A stretch of 64,000 nucleotides of DNA. It comes from Tomocerus qinae. Lineage: Eukaryota > Arthropoda > Collembola > Entomobryomorpha > Tomoceridae. Positions 50,843-61,875 of this stretch are shown piece after piece. Positions within the stretch are counted from its first letter, which is position 1, and each line of letters opens with the position of its first letter. A program made the position numbers and the translations under genes. Below the pieces are notes generated by a model. The model had not been told where the DNA came from. It ran no database searches and saw nothing but the letters and a program-made list of their open reading frames with translations. The stretch lies in the NCBI GenBank assembly GCA_020055645.1, contig CM034548.1:47608296-47672295 (forward strand), read 5' to 3'.

Positions 50843-53800
50843 ATACAGACTACTATAACTATAAGTATAATACCTACATATAATATCAGGTACAGGCCGT
50901 GTATTAGGTAATTTAGTTTCGTTAGTAATAAATATGTACTAGACTAGACTCTACCATACTAGTGCAGTGCCTATAAGATAACCTATACAGTTAAGTACTC
51001 TATATAGTAGGAATGGTAGATAGGACATCATATTATGAGACTGTTGGGTAATAGGAATGCACATGTGAATAGGAGAGAAAGCAGTAGTCAATAGTGTTTG
51101 TGTGTCTTGTTCTCGAGAAGTCATTGTTCTCCAGGAGGGATCTTCTGTAGACACAGGCACCGATACTCATTTTCAGTTAGGCAATGTGTCTTTTGCTCGC
51201 CGATCCAGTTTCTATGCTCCAGTTTCCTTCATTTGTAAAATCTACTAATGTGCTTCAGAAATCCTTCCCTCCTACATACAAGTCACCCAGCGCAAGCTGC
51301 ACGGAAAATCCTATCGTACTTATCTGTCCTGGGAAGTGAACTGTAAAAAGCATTCGAGGCTATTCAATTCAATTCATTTACTCTGGATGAGATGATTTAG
51401 GGCGATGACAGATTGGCCTTTCCCTGCTTTACGACACAACCCCATTTATTATTACCATTACTACGCATACTAGTATAAGAAAATCTGATAACTCACAGCC
51501 CATTATTTACGTATTAATTATTATTACCTATTATTTTAATCGTCCTCGTCTGCCCATCTAAATTGAATCCTTCTACTAGATTCTGTTTCCTCTTTTAGAT
51601 ATTTTTCGAAATATCCTGTTTTCTATACTCCATTAAAAATGATAAATGTGCAGGATGTGCGAACTATCTGTTACCTATATTATTCAACTGCTGTATTTAT
51701 TCTACATGCGATCGCATTTTTAGTTGAATGCAGTTTGTCCTTTTTGACTAACAAAAAATGGTCTTTTACAATGTTTATTTAAAATTGTTAAACAAAATAG
51801 ATGATTCTCAAGTTATGTTCATTAAGGCTTTTACTAGTTAACCCCCAGTCAAGACAGTTAAATTTTTGCGGAAAATAACTATCTTTGTAAAATTGTAAAA
51901 TCTAACATTCTATGGGCTGCGGCTAGCCGACAATAAGGAATACACTCAATTCAACTATCTATTTTCATTCCATTCTTTTTGGGGAAGAAATGTTTGCAAT
52001 AGTAAAACCTTCTAGTAAATGTATACTGGGTTTCCTCAAAACCAACCGGTCTTTTGGCATTAGTAAACTCGTCTTATGATGATTGACTGTATTCCAATAA
52101 TTCGCATTTGAAACAAGCAAAGTCGAATGTTTATATCTCAATCTAACATTAATATGAAAAATCGTCTTTCTTTTCACTATTATACGGTTTGTATTAAGAC
52201 CAATTTACTTTTACGGGAGTGTTAGTTGGTTTTCACGGGAACCGACTTTTCACTTTTGTAGAAACACCAGGTTACTTTTTCGGGAGGACGAGTTGAATAG
52301 AGCAGGCAAGTGTGGTTATGGTCAAAAGACCAGTTTACTAAGACCAACAAATACTTTGCTGAAATAGTCTGCAGTGGGAATGGACTGTGGTAACACGGAC
52401 AAACATTTCAGTCTCAATTATATTTCTGCTTATAATCAGCATTTAAAAAAGTAGTAGATAGTTTCTTCTACTTAGTTGAAATTGAATGCATGACACGTTT
52501 GCCAGTAAGAAACTCTTGCAAGTCAGATGAGTAAAGAAACACATTTTCATACATTTATGTATATTTTAGATCCCTTGTGCTTTATTCCCTGTACGTATGG
52601 GAAATATGTTTGGCACGGAACACATTGAATGCTCTCCTCATACTATAAATAATATTGTGGTATGGAAATAAGCAAGAGATACTAGCTAGAAATATGTATG
52701 TATGCATTTGGTATTGCAGGACATATCTGGACCTGAGTTCTGGGACTAGAAACTATTACCTCTTAGTAGTCGAGAGTTCCAACACTTCTCTTCGCTGTTC
52801 GGCTAAATCAAATGCATAAGTTGCAAAAACCTATGTAGCAGAATAGTAGGTAGACACATACGTCCGCCTGAATTTGCCGTGGCATAAAAGTGCATGGTAA
52901 TTCCTACAGACGGACCGGGTACCTTCGTACCCGTGCATGCAGTACACTATTACTATGCATACATACATCTACAGAGTAGGCGAGACAAATTGCATGAATG
53001 ATTTGTGGATTTTTTATGAATGGTGATTTGAGGGGATTGGTTGGTTGGCTTGGTTTTCTTCTGGTCGGCTTTAGTTCTCTTGGCGGTAAGAATGGCTCCA
53101 GCTAAGCTAGCTCAAGCTGAGCCAAAAAATACGACCAACTCAACTGAAGTGAACCGAATTGAACTGACTCTGTTTTTTCCATGCAGCAGGAACAGAGCGA
53201 GGAGAAAGTCAGAGACGGAAAGAAAATATGGAAAGAGCTGATCGTCTTGGTCCTCTCCTGAGCCAAGTCAAGTCTCGTTTCTTGGGCCGCGTGGCGTAGA
53301 TTGTCCGGCTCTCCTCAATCCACTCACTTATTCTCCTTATGGTGGTGTGGCTGCAATAATGTTACTCCCACACTGCTAACCATACACTGAACTGGACATT
53401 ACTCAATACCCTCTAGGACAGAAAAACGCTTCTCAGCCAATAAACCACAATCTCCCCAAGTTCAAGTGCCTCGCAAGAACATGCTTCACACATGCAAAAA
53501 TGCCCTTTCTGCAGATACACACAAACACATTCGGAGTGACTTCAAAGTTCATGATAAATAATGTACCTCTTGCACGAATGCTAATCGTGACTTTATCTAT
53601 CTTTATCACTTTAGTTAAGTCATTTTGTACAGTTTATGTCCATCATGAACTAGGTTAAAGAGCAAGTTTAAGACACGTTGTATTGCTATCGTTGTATTAT
53701 ATATAGGTCAATAGTGTTAAGAAGACGTTTCATGACACTCAAGCTAACTCATTTTTCGACAGCTATAATATATAGTTTTAACAGTCGAAAAAAGATTTAT

Positions 53801-53905
53801 TATACAACGAGAGGCTGGAAACACAACAAACAGAAGTTGAAATTCTTGTGTCTGACGCAACATTTCCTAATTATCTGTGTTATTATTGGTCCAATGAATA
53901 CGTTT

Positions 53906-53990
53906 GATTACCTCCCGGATTAGATTTCCTCCCCGATATTAGAATTCCTCCCTGCTATACTCCCTCCTGGTTAGGCTATCTCCCTGCTAG
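53906..53990 (+). repeat. Degenerate minisatellite, about 17-19 bp unit
   Basis: Five imperfect units follow GATTAGATTTCCTCCC, GATATTAGAATTCCTCCC, GCTATACTCCCTCC and so on to CTATCTCCCTGCTAG. The CTCCC core is kept while the rest varies, as in an old array. Confidence 0.7.
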
Positions 53991-55279
53991 ACAACGTTAT
54001 TTTGTAGATGCAGTAAATAGGCATTAACATACAGTAAAACAATCGTGTGCTCTACATTTATTTTGATCTGGAAGACGTCTTTTTTGGTATGGCATTTACT
54101 GATGCATAACAAATGAGGAGTATATAGTTTCTTATATTAGAATGCAGGGTGGTGTAGGTGAAGTGTAATGATTGAAAATGTTTACCTATACTGTATACAG
54201 TGAAGACATAGGGATATCTTGTAAGTAAGTCGAGATCTTATAGCGCATTCAAAGAGAGGAGAATTCAAAGAATTTTAAGTAAATTCGGGTTGGAACAAGT
54301 TAAGATTGACCTATATGCTTCTCCTTCCTCTCCATTGTGTGCCATTTCCATATTGTAGTGTAAATGAGTGTATCGTGTTGAATTGTTTAAGAAAAGGCGA
54401 GAAGCTCGCATCACATTACACCACTAACATACAAAACCACTTGCACTGTGACACAAGGCCAGAGGGAATCAAGTCACTCGACTTATCGTGCCCCATCTAA
54501 GTAAATATATAAGTACTCGTATCTCTCGCATTGCTGGTCCATCATGAGCTTTAGTATATTGTAGTACATATAAACGAACAAGTTAGAAATGTAGAGAGTT
54601 ATCGGCGCCTACCCACCTCTGTATATGTGTTACAGGATGTTTGTACACTTCGGGGAAGTGCATTTAACATTGAAACATGTAAATGCAAAATCTAATACAA
54701 CAAATTATGAAAAATTGAATACCTATGTAACACGGATGTAAAAAATAGTATCTAAGTAAAAGCGTAATCTGTCTTTTATGGAACATGAATGTTTATATGT
54801 TGTGCAAAGCCGGATCACAGTCCTGACTGTTGGTATTGTGTATTACGCCGTAGTCCACGGTTGTCGCTGTTCCTGATCCTTCCTTACAACTTGAATTGCA
54901 ATAATGATTGTATGGCTGTTTTGTCATTGATATTGCATAAATCTGATTGAAGAGAACCTGCTAAATTTCTCAAGCCGTTAAAAAAAGGTCAGTTGCATAT
55001 AAAAAGAGCTGACAATCTTGTCTTAATGCATTTTTAGCATATAACAAGACTGAATTTCTTTAAGGTTGACTCTTCAAGAAGTTAAAATGTAGCTCTATTT
55101 AGCAGATTGGGAATCTTGAGAGAAAACTTTCTATGATATATAGAAAGACAGCTGATATAACATTTAGATATGAACGGTTTAAATGTAGATTTACTATTTA
55201 AGATAGCATAGTGGTTTGTAATATTATATATGCTACAAAAATATTGAAATATGAAGACTTTCTCATGGGTACAAACATA
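53991..55279. other. Non-coding DNA, no gene recognised
   Basis: CCTACCCACCTCTG at about 54608-54621 looks like a right-hand hAT terminus, but no matching left end with the same 8-bp flank (TATATGTG) was found. Frames are short and unrecognised. Confidence 0.5.
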
Positions 55280-55339
55280 CTGACATACAAACATACGGAA
55301 TTATTCAATGCGTATGCGTCAGTTTACGCTCATACTATA
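55280..55339 (+). repeat. Dispersed repeat family, copy B
   Basis: Second copy of the repeat at 16397-16464, sharing CTGACATAC, the 20-bp core ACATACGGAATTATTCAATG, and diverged wording to ACTATA. It directly abuts the left arm of the 73-nt hairpin at 55339-55411; copy A has no such hairpin after it. Confidence 0.7.
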
Positions 55340-55411
55340 GTCATGGCAGTATTTGAAAAATTAAACTTGATTAAACTTAAACAGTTTAATTTTTCAAATA
55401 TTGCCATGATT
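55339..55411 (+). repeat. 73-nt hairpin with precursor-microRNA shape
   Basis: The 30-base arms 55339-55368 and 55382-55411 are reverse complements at 27 of 30 positions, with a 13-base loop. Two of the three differences (55340 and 55349) become G-U pairs in a + strand transcript, giving 29 continuous pairs; the third is at the loop base. The arms include GTATTTGAAAAATTAAAC. Size and stem fit a precursor microRNA, but the near-perfect pairing equally fits a young foldback or a local inverted duplication. No expression evidence is available, so I do not call it an RNA gene. Confidence 0.75.
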
Positions 55412-58400
55412 AATTTGTAAAGTATTGAAATAACTTAAATAAAGTGCCAATAGTAGTCTTATTCCTCATTAGGTTTATCTGAACAGAAGTATCAACCAAC
55501 TAAAAGTTAGAATTTACTGGATTTTGTGCCAGATGTCGTGATTTTGGAACAAATTACATTTCCTAGGATATTTAAAGTATCCTGTTCCTGCACGCTGGGC
55601 AAATGTATTGGTCGAGCGTGTACAAATTTCCTGTAACATATGCATTGCGTACAGCTGAAGGATGAGATATAAAGGGTTGCTGGAGACGTGAACCAAGAGA
55701 GCCTTTCTATTTCTGATGCTATTTCTTCACGGGTGATCTCGACTTGAATTTCATTCCCATGTTTCTGATGTTCAACAGAGTCTGAGCGTTAAATAAAGTC
55801 TGAACTGAACTAAGCTGAGCTGCAGTGAGTCAGTCAATTGAGTTAGTCGTGAGTACTTAAGCAGGAATACATCCATTCCACAAAATACTATCTGTATATG
55901 AACACACTATAATATGTCATACATGTAAGAACTATAATATTATATTATTATGCTGCATGTACATTATACTTACTCTTATATGGTTATACTCTACTAGTAA
56001 TATGTGGAACACATTCGGCATTGGCTGATCGGGACACAATCAAACACAACAGAATAGAGAGTAGAATTGAAAAAAAGATTCGTATCGAAATACACAGCTG
56101 AAATAGTACTGTATTGAATCAATGGACCGAGTGGATAACAGTAAAACGACGTGCCACACATAAACATCTAGAAATCTTCTCAAATGGAGCATCTATAAGC
56201 CGAGAATTACCAGGCACTAACTGAATCTTTTTTTACTGCCGATCCACCACCTGCCAACCTTATCCTATAATATTTCATAATGAGACAGTAGATATTTGTA
56301 AAATAAATGCATTATGTTTCTTTTTTAATTCAACAACACATCTTTATTCTACATAAACGTAAAGTGGGACATATGCATGGATTTCTTTCACCATTCTTGA
56401 ATAAATGTTTGTATAAATGTCCGTAATATTTTGTAATTAATGAGCAAGGACTAGACACTCAGTAATGAGCAATCAACGGTCTATGAAATTCGGGCCAATG
56501 CACATTCGCTAGAAATTAACTGATTTCAACATTTTCTAGCACACTTTATGTGCTAGGATTCAACTAGTAACGAACATAACGTGCTTATTCTGGACTGACT
56601 ATAGTATACACATTTGAGATAGGTTTGATTTATATTTATTATATTTTATTATGGACCATGATTATTATTGATATAACAGTACTTAGACAGACGTATCTCG
56701 CGTGGAAAAATACCAAATTTGGAGTTGAACGGGGAATTTGACAGACTTTTTAAATCTGGCCTATCTTTGAACCACATGTTTTGAAACAATTTTGATTTGT
56801 ACAGGGCATTTGAAGATATACTTATCTAATTCCATTGAGAACTGGTTTAATTTACAGATAATGTCTTAGAAAAGAGGACGTAATGTAATGTTTGTTCATT
56901 ACTTATTTTCAAGTTTTTGGTACAATTTTAATTGTATTAAAAACTTGACTGAACTGGACTTTTATTTTATTTCCAAGCCAAAATATTTTGTTTGTTAACA
57001 TCCTGGGAGTTCTTTCGAGACATCTTGTGTAATATTTTAATGTCGGCTATAAGGCTGATTATATTACTAGACGTCGGGTGCTGGTGCTTCGAATGTCGAA
57101 GTAAATGGCCTCTAAGGACGGGTAGTGCTAGTTGTGGTACCTGCATGAAGGTATGGATAGTCGTGGAGTAAGTGAAGGAGTGAGGTGAATTGGAATCCAA
57201 GGCAAGTTGAGACTGAAGGGACTTTGACAATAAAATTCAAAGCACATACTTACACGGCTCAACCTTAAAGCTCCTCTGTATTGTGTGTGTATTTGTGTAG
57301 GTAGGAATCTTATCTGTGGAAGCTCCATCCAGCTACACACATTATAGAAATATGTGTCTGTTCCTCTCCGTCCGTCCGTCGGCATTTCTCCTCGAGTTCA
57401 GAAATTTCTATAACTCCCAGTGAGAATTCCGAGTGGTCTGTTTTGCAGAACTAGAGGAAAGCTGAGAGCACAACAGGGCAATATTGATTTCACACAGAGA
57501 ACTCTTGAAAGAGAAACTGAAAAGTCTTTCTAAGGAGATATTTGAGTTGAGACAGTAAAGACAAGTCAACTCAACTAAACCAAAGACAAATACGTTATCT
57601 GCTAAGTATATAGAAATGCATAGCAAACCAATTCGGTTCAAATTTTCTATAGAGATAAGAGGAAGCTATTTCCCAAAATGCTACAATGATTATATATTTA
57701 CTAGTCAATATGCACCTACTACTCACTTCTTAGTTAAAGGAGAGTTCTTTGTTCTTTCTGGAGCAGAAACATAGTAATACTAAATATAGTGGCAAAGTAG
57801 ATAGACACTTATATCCAAATGTACAGCTAACGAATATGCTGGGATGATGTTAGCAAAAGTTATATTTGATGTTATTAATAAGTATACGTGTATTGGAGTA
57901 ATATTCTGATTCGACTTGTCTCAAAGAGTAGGTGAACAGAGGATGAAACTGTAAGTGCAGCCGACATGTATAATATTTATTGTGTGTAATATGAGTTTGA
58001 GAGACGGAGAGAAATGGGGGAATATTTTGCATTACACATGTTGGACTATTGGTACATTCCTTTCGGCTTCCTTCACGTCATTTTCTCAATTCAGCCTTGG
58101 ATTGGATTCGTTCTTTTAGTTTGGCTCTGCTTGTCCTGCCTGTCTAGTTTTGGCGGCTTTTCCCACTTTCTCCACTTTCCCTGCTATCTTGCCAAACCAA
58201 AGCAAACGGAGGATGGGTCGCTCGACAAGTCAAAGTCAACTTTTCTTCTTCAAACTTCACTATCGCTTTGATATAAAGTCACCTTTCGTCATATCTCCCT
58301 TGCCACTGTAAAACTATCTGTAGCTATTCTCCTCTCATCTTCCTTCAAATCCACGTTGCATCACTCCTCAAAGGCAATGTTCTTCGCCCTGATACTCAAA

Positions 58401-59635
58401 CTAAGAACTACTACCACATCTAATACTCACCTATAGAATCATCTACTACAACTATTAGCAGTAAGTAGTAGAAACAGTATTAGGACTTCCACAACAACCA
58501 ACGACGACTCCATCTTATCTCCACTTTCACTCACTTATACATTTAAGACATTTTAGTAAAAGCGTGTTACGCATCTAGACCACATTCGTCTGTTATACTA
58601 CCCTACTCTGTCATGCTGACTATTTGCTACAAAATATGTACTTAAGCTGGTATTAAATATAATGTGCAGTGCGTACATGATATATTGAAAGTTACGAGCC
58701 AACGAAATCAGTCTACTTTCCACCACACATTTGTAAAATAGCACGTACACAGAGAGATAGATGTATTAGTAGTGCAATATAGACAAGTACTAAATCTTTG
58801 TTGTAGAGCTACTATTAGCCTTGGTGGACATCCACCTACAATATAATATATATGGTGTTTATAGCCAGAGATCGGTTTATCGACTAATGCATGTGAAGGT
58901 GGAGGAAGTACAAAGGTGGGACTCGAAACATGTGTAAGTCTAAGAAGAGTGTTTGGCAGAGACAGAGGAATCCAAGTTCGTCAGTGAGTAAGAGTAACGA
59001 ATGGAATTGGATTGATTTGGATGCCAACAACTTTCACAAACTCTTTTGCACTGATTTGTCTTGACTTGAATTCAGTTCGTTGATTCTGCCTGTCTCTTGA
59101 ATATCGCTCATAGCATCACAGCCTTTCATAACTAACTCATCACATTTTCTTCCAGTAGCAAAACAGTGCAGCTGATCGTGAGCACATCCTTTCTCATCCA
59201 ATCAGCCAAAGCGGAGCTTACAAAACCACAGCAAGTTACATCCTTGACATCAATACAGCATGACATACAAAGTATAGCAACTGGAAAGGAAAGTCGATGT
59301 GCCATGCGAGCCAAACCCAGCTCTTCCTTCCCTTTCACTCATCTCACTAACGATAAGTAACCATTATACTAACATAATGTATCTCAACTCCTACAGAAAA
59401 ATTGTTTTTTCACTTGGAAAAAAATTATTCTTTTATTTGGTCAAGTTATACGTCCTTTTAGTACTAGTAACTACCTAAGTACAATGCCATATTACATATA
59501 ATGTGTGTGATGCAAGTATATATACTACGCCAGCATGTATATCCTACGTACAATACCTATTTCGTGTTTCGGTACCTAATATCTATATAATAATAGCTAC
59601 ACAAATGTCCTTTAGCATCAAGATACGAATTTCAA
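55412..59635. other. Non-coding DNA, no gene recognised
   Basis: No frame exceeds 90 codons. TCAAC/TGAAC-type words cluster at 55795-55850 and 57540-57580. A patch at 58080-58250 has TTTTGGCGGCTTTTCCCAC and CCAAAGCAAACGG wording similar to patches near 38160 and 53040. Confidence 0.5.
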
Positions 59636-60106
59636 ATTTTTACTGTATGGGCACATCATAGTCAGAACCCCAAACTTCGAGTTTCAAAACGATATCTTTC
59701 ATAGAAATCGTTTTACGAATTTTTGAATTTCGAATTTTAACATTGAAAGAGTGGGAGAAAACGCTCCGATCTGTCACGGTCTGCCCAGATACTCCTCCTA
59801 CAGTTTTCATCCGATCTTTACCAAACTTCTTCCTGACTTACTCGACTTAATAATGAAGACCGTAGCCACTCCAGTTTTTTATTTTTGTGTAGAAAATATT
59901 TTACCAGTGAATTTCAAAAATTTGACAAAGTCCTACTCTTTAAGCAGGCAGGCCTCCGCCATGTAAAGAGATTAGTGTCCCTTTCACTTCGAACGGGGCG
60001 ACCGCAGCGGAGCCAAACTATTAATAGCAAGGCAACGTTTATTCAGTCAGTATCATTTGGTTGTGGATTGAATAGGTTGACTTGACTTCACATAGAATTG
60101 GTTAAT

Positions 60107-61570
60107 AAATATAACGGGGTAGGTAGAAAATAGAAATAACGAGGACGAGTTATAGCTAATTAAAATAACAGAGCTACATAAAATGATGAGGTAAAAATGA
60201 CGTGAATATTTAAAATAAAGAGATTATTTAAAATGACAGGCATGACTAAAACGACGAGGATATTTAAAATGACGAGATTTAAAAAAAATGACATTTATAG
60301 ATTTAAAACAACGAGGTTATTCAAAATAAATGGGTGATTCTAAAAGACTAAATTATTTAAAACGACGAGGTTATTTAAAATCACGTCTATTTAAAATGTG
60401 GGGTCATTTACAATGACGTCTATTTAAAATGACGGGGTCATTTACAATGACGACTATTTAAAATGTGGGGTTATTTAAAATGACGTCTATTTAAAATGTG
60501 GAGTCTTTTAAAATGACGTCTATTTTAAAAGACGGGGTCTTTTAAAATGACGTCTATTTTAAATGACAAAATGACGGGGTCATTTACCGGGGCCACAGTC
60601 AGAAAAAATTTGGGGGTGGGCGACAAATTATCAGAGAAAACATGAAAAATTTGAAAGTGACAGGGTTATTTAAATTAAAATGATGGCTTAATTTAAAATG
60701 ACGGGGTTATTAAAATTAAAATGATGGCGTAATTTAAAATGACGGGGTTATTTAAATTATAATGACGGCGTAATTTAAAATGACGAGGTTATTTAAAACG
60801 ACGAGATTTTTTAAAAACAAAACAACAGGGTCATTTACAAATGACATCTATTTAAAATGACGGGGTCATGTACAAATGACATCTTTTTTTAAAATGACGG
60901 GGTCATTTACAAATGACATCTATTTAAAATGACGGGGTCATTTACAAATGAAATCTATTTAAAATGACGGGGTCATTTACAAATGACATCTATTTTAAAT
61001 GACGGGGTCATTTACAATGACATCTATTTAAAATGACGGGGTCATTTACAATGACATCTATTTAAAATGACGGGGTCATTTACAAATGACATCTATTTAA
61101 AATGACGGGGTCATTTACAAATGACATCTATTTAAAATGACGGGGTCATTTACAAATGAAATCTATTTAAAATGACGGGGTCATTTAAATGACGTCTATT
61201 TAAAATCACGGGGTCATTTACAATGACGTCTATTTAAAATAAATGGCGGGGTCATTTACAATGACGTCTGTTTAAAATAAATGGCGGGGTCATTTACAAT
61301 GACGTCTGTTTAAAATAAATGGCGGGGTCATTTACAATGACGTCTGTTTAAAATAAATGGCGGGGTCATTTACAATGACGTCTGTTTAAAATGACGGGGA
61401 TATTTAAAATGATAGAGTTATTTAAAATGACGTCTATTTACAATGATGGGGTTATATAAAATGACGTCTATTTACAATGATGGGGTTATATAAAATGACG
61501 TCTATTTACAATGATGTGGTATTGTAAAATGACGCGGGGTGATGTAAATTGACGGGGGGATTTAAAATTA
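60107..61570 (+). repeat. Minisatellite of about 1.4 kb, 17-18 bp monomer with higher-order units
   Basis: The base monomer is TTTAAAATGACGGGGTTA-like. It is diverged on the left (60107-60590). A period near 41 bp with ATGATGGC or ATGACGGC follows at 60656-60780. About 60820-61200 is a regular 35-bp dimer, AAAATGACGGGGTCATTT plus ACAAATGACATCTATTT. Then come a 38-bp unit with ATAAATGGCGGGGTC (61215-61390) and a 34-bp unit with ACAATGATGGGGTTATAT (61395-61510). AAATGAC-GGG-GTCATTT is a perfect 7-bp hairpin repeated in each dimer, and ATGACGTCTATTT carries a TGACGT core. It lies next to, and probably within, a Helitron. Confidence 0.92.
60588..60655 (+). other. Non-repeat island inside the minisatellite
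   Basis: ACCGGGGCCACAGTCAG and TTTGGGGGTGGGCGAC interrupt the array and do not resemble the monomer; the array resumes with GTGACAGGGTTATTTAAA. It could be a small insertion, a filler at a repair junction or a piece of the original element. No target duplication was recognised. Confidence 0.65.
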
Positions 61571-61875
61571 TATAATATGTCCATATAATATTAATGATAT
61601 AATAAAAATCAGGCGCTGATGAAAGGACTTCAAACTTTAATTTCGCTGTTTAGTTAAATGATGCTGAATTTGGTTTACTATTATTATGTTGATTCGATAA
61701 GTATTGTATTTGGTTCCCCGTGCGTAGGATGTTGTAGCAATGCAGCAAGCAATGTTTTAAACATTTTAATCTGTTAATTTTCATACTTTTTTAATGCATA
61801 ATGCATACCCATGATCTACCGTGCCCATTAAGGGGTTACCCATTTTTCCCGTTCGGAGAACGGGCCTATTTCTAG

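Larger units (their letters stand above)
45478..53905. other. Non-coding DNA, no gene recognised
   Basis: No frame exceeds about 75 codons. 46040-46130 is almost pure A+T with repeated CTATTTATAATAGATT wording. At 52205 and 52272, TTACTTTTACGGGAG and TTACTTTTTCGGGAG recur, with TTTTCACGGGA between them, a decayed repeat. A G+C-richer patch at 53030-53290 has TTGGCGG and GCTAAGCTAGCTCAAGCTG wording plus CAACTCAACTGAA. Confidence 0.5.
59636..61875 (+). mobile_element. Probable Helitron, copy 3, carrying a minisatellite (left end uncertain)
   Basis: The right end is clear: hairpin CCCGTTC-GGA-GAACGGG (61848-61864), then CTATTTCTAG (61866-61875) and a T. The last 300 bp (AAAGGACTTCAAACTTTAAT, GAATTTGGTTT) align in order with the elements at 8286 and 10429. 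Left of that lies the array 60107-61570. Upstream, 59755-59835 has CGCTCCGATC and CAGTTTTCATCCGATC wording that I associate with Helitron 5' regions in invertebrates, and 59993-60013 is unusually G+C-rich. No TC start could be fixed, so the start given is a guess. No Rep/helicase frame is present. Confidence 0.6.

Noticed and set aside
54608-54629. hAT right end CCTACCCACCTCTG
   Set aside because: I could not find a left end with the same 8-bp flank. CAGGGTGGTG near 54146 has a different flank.
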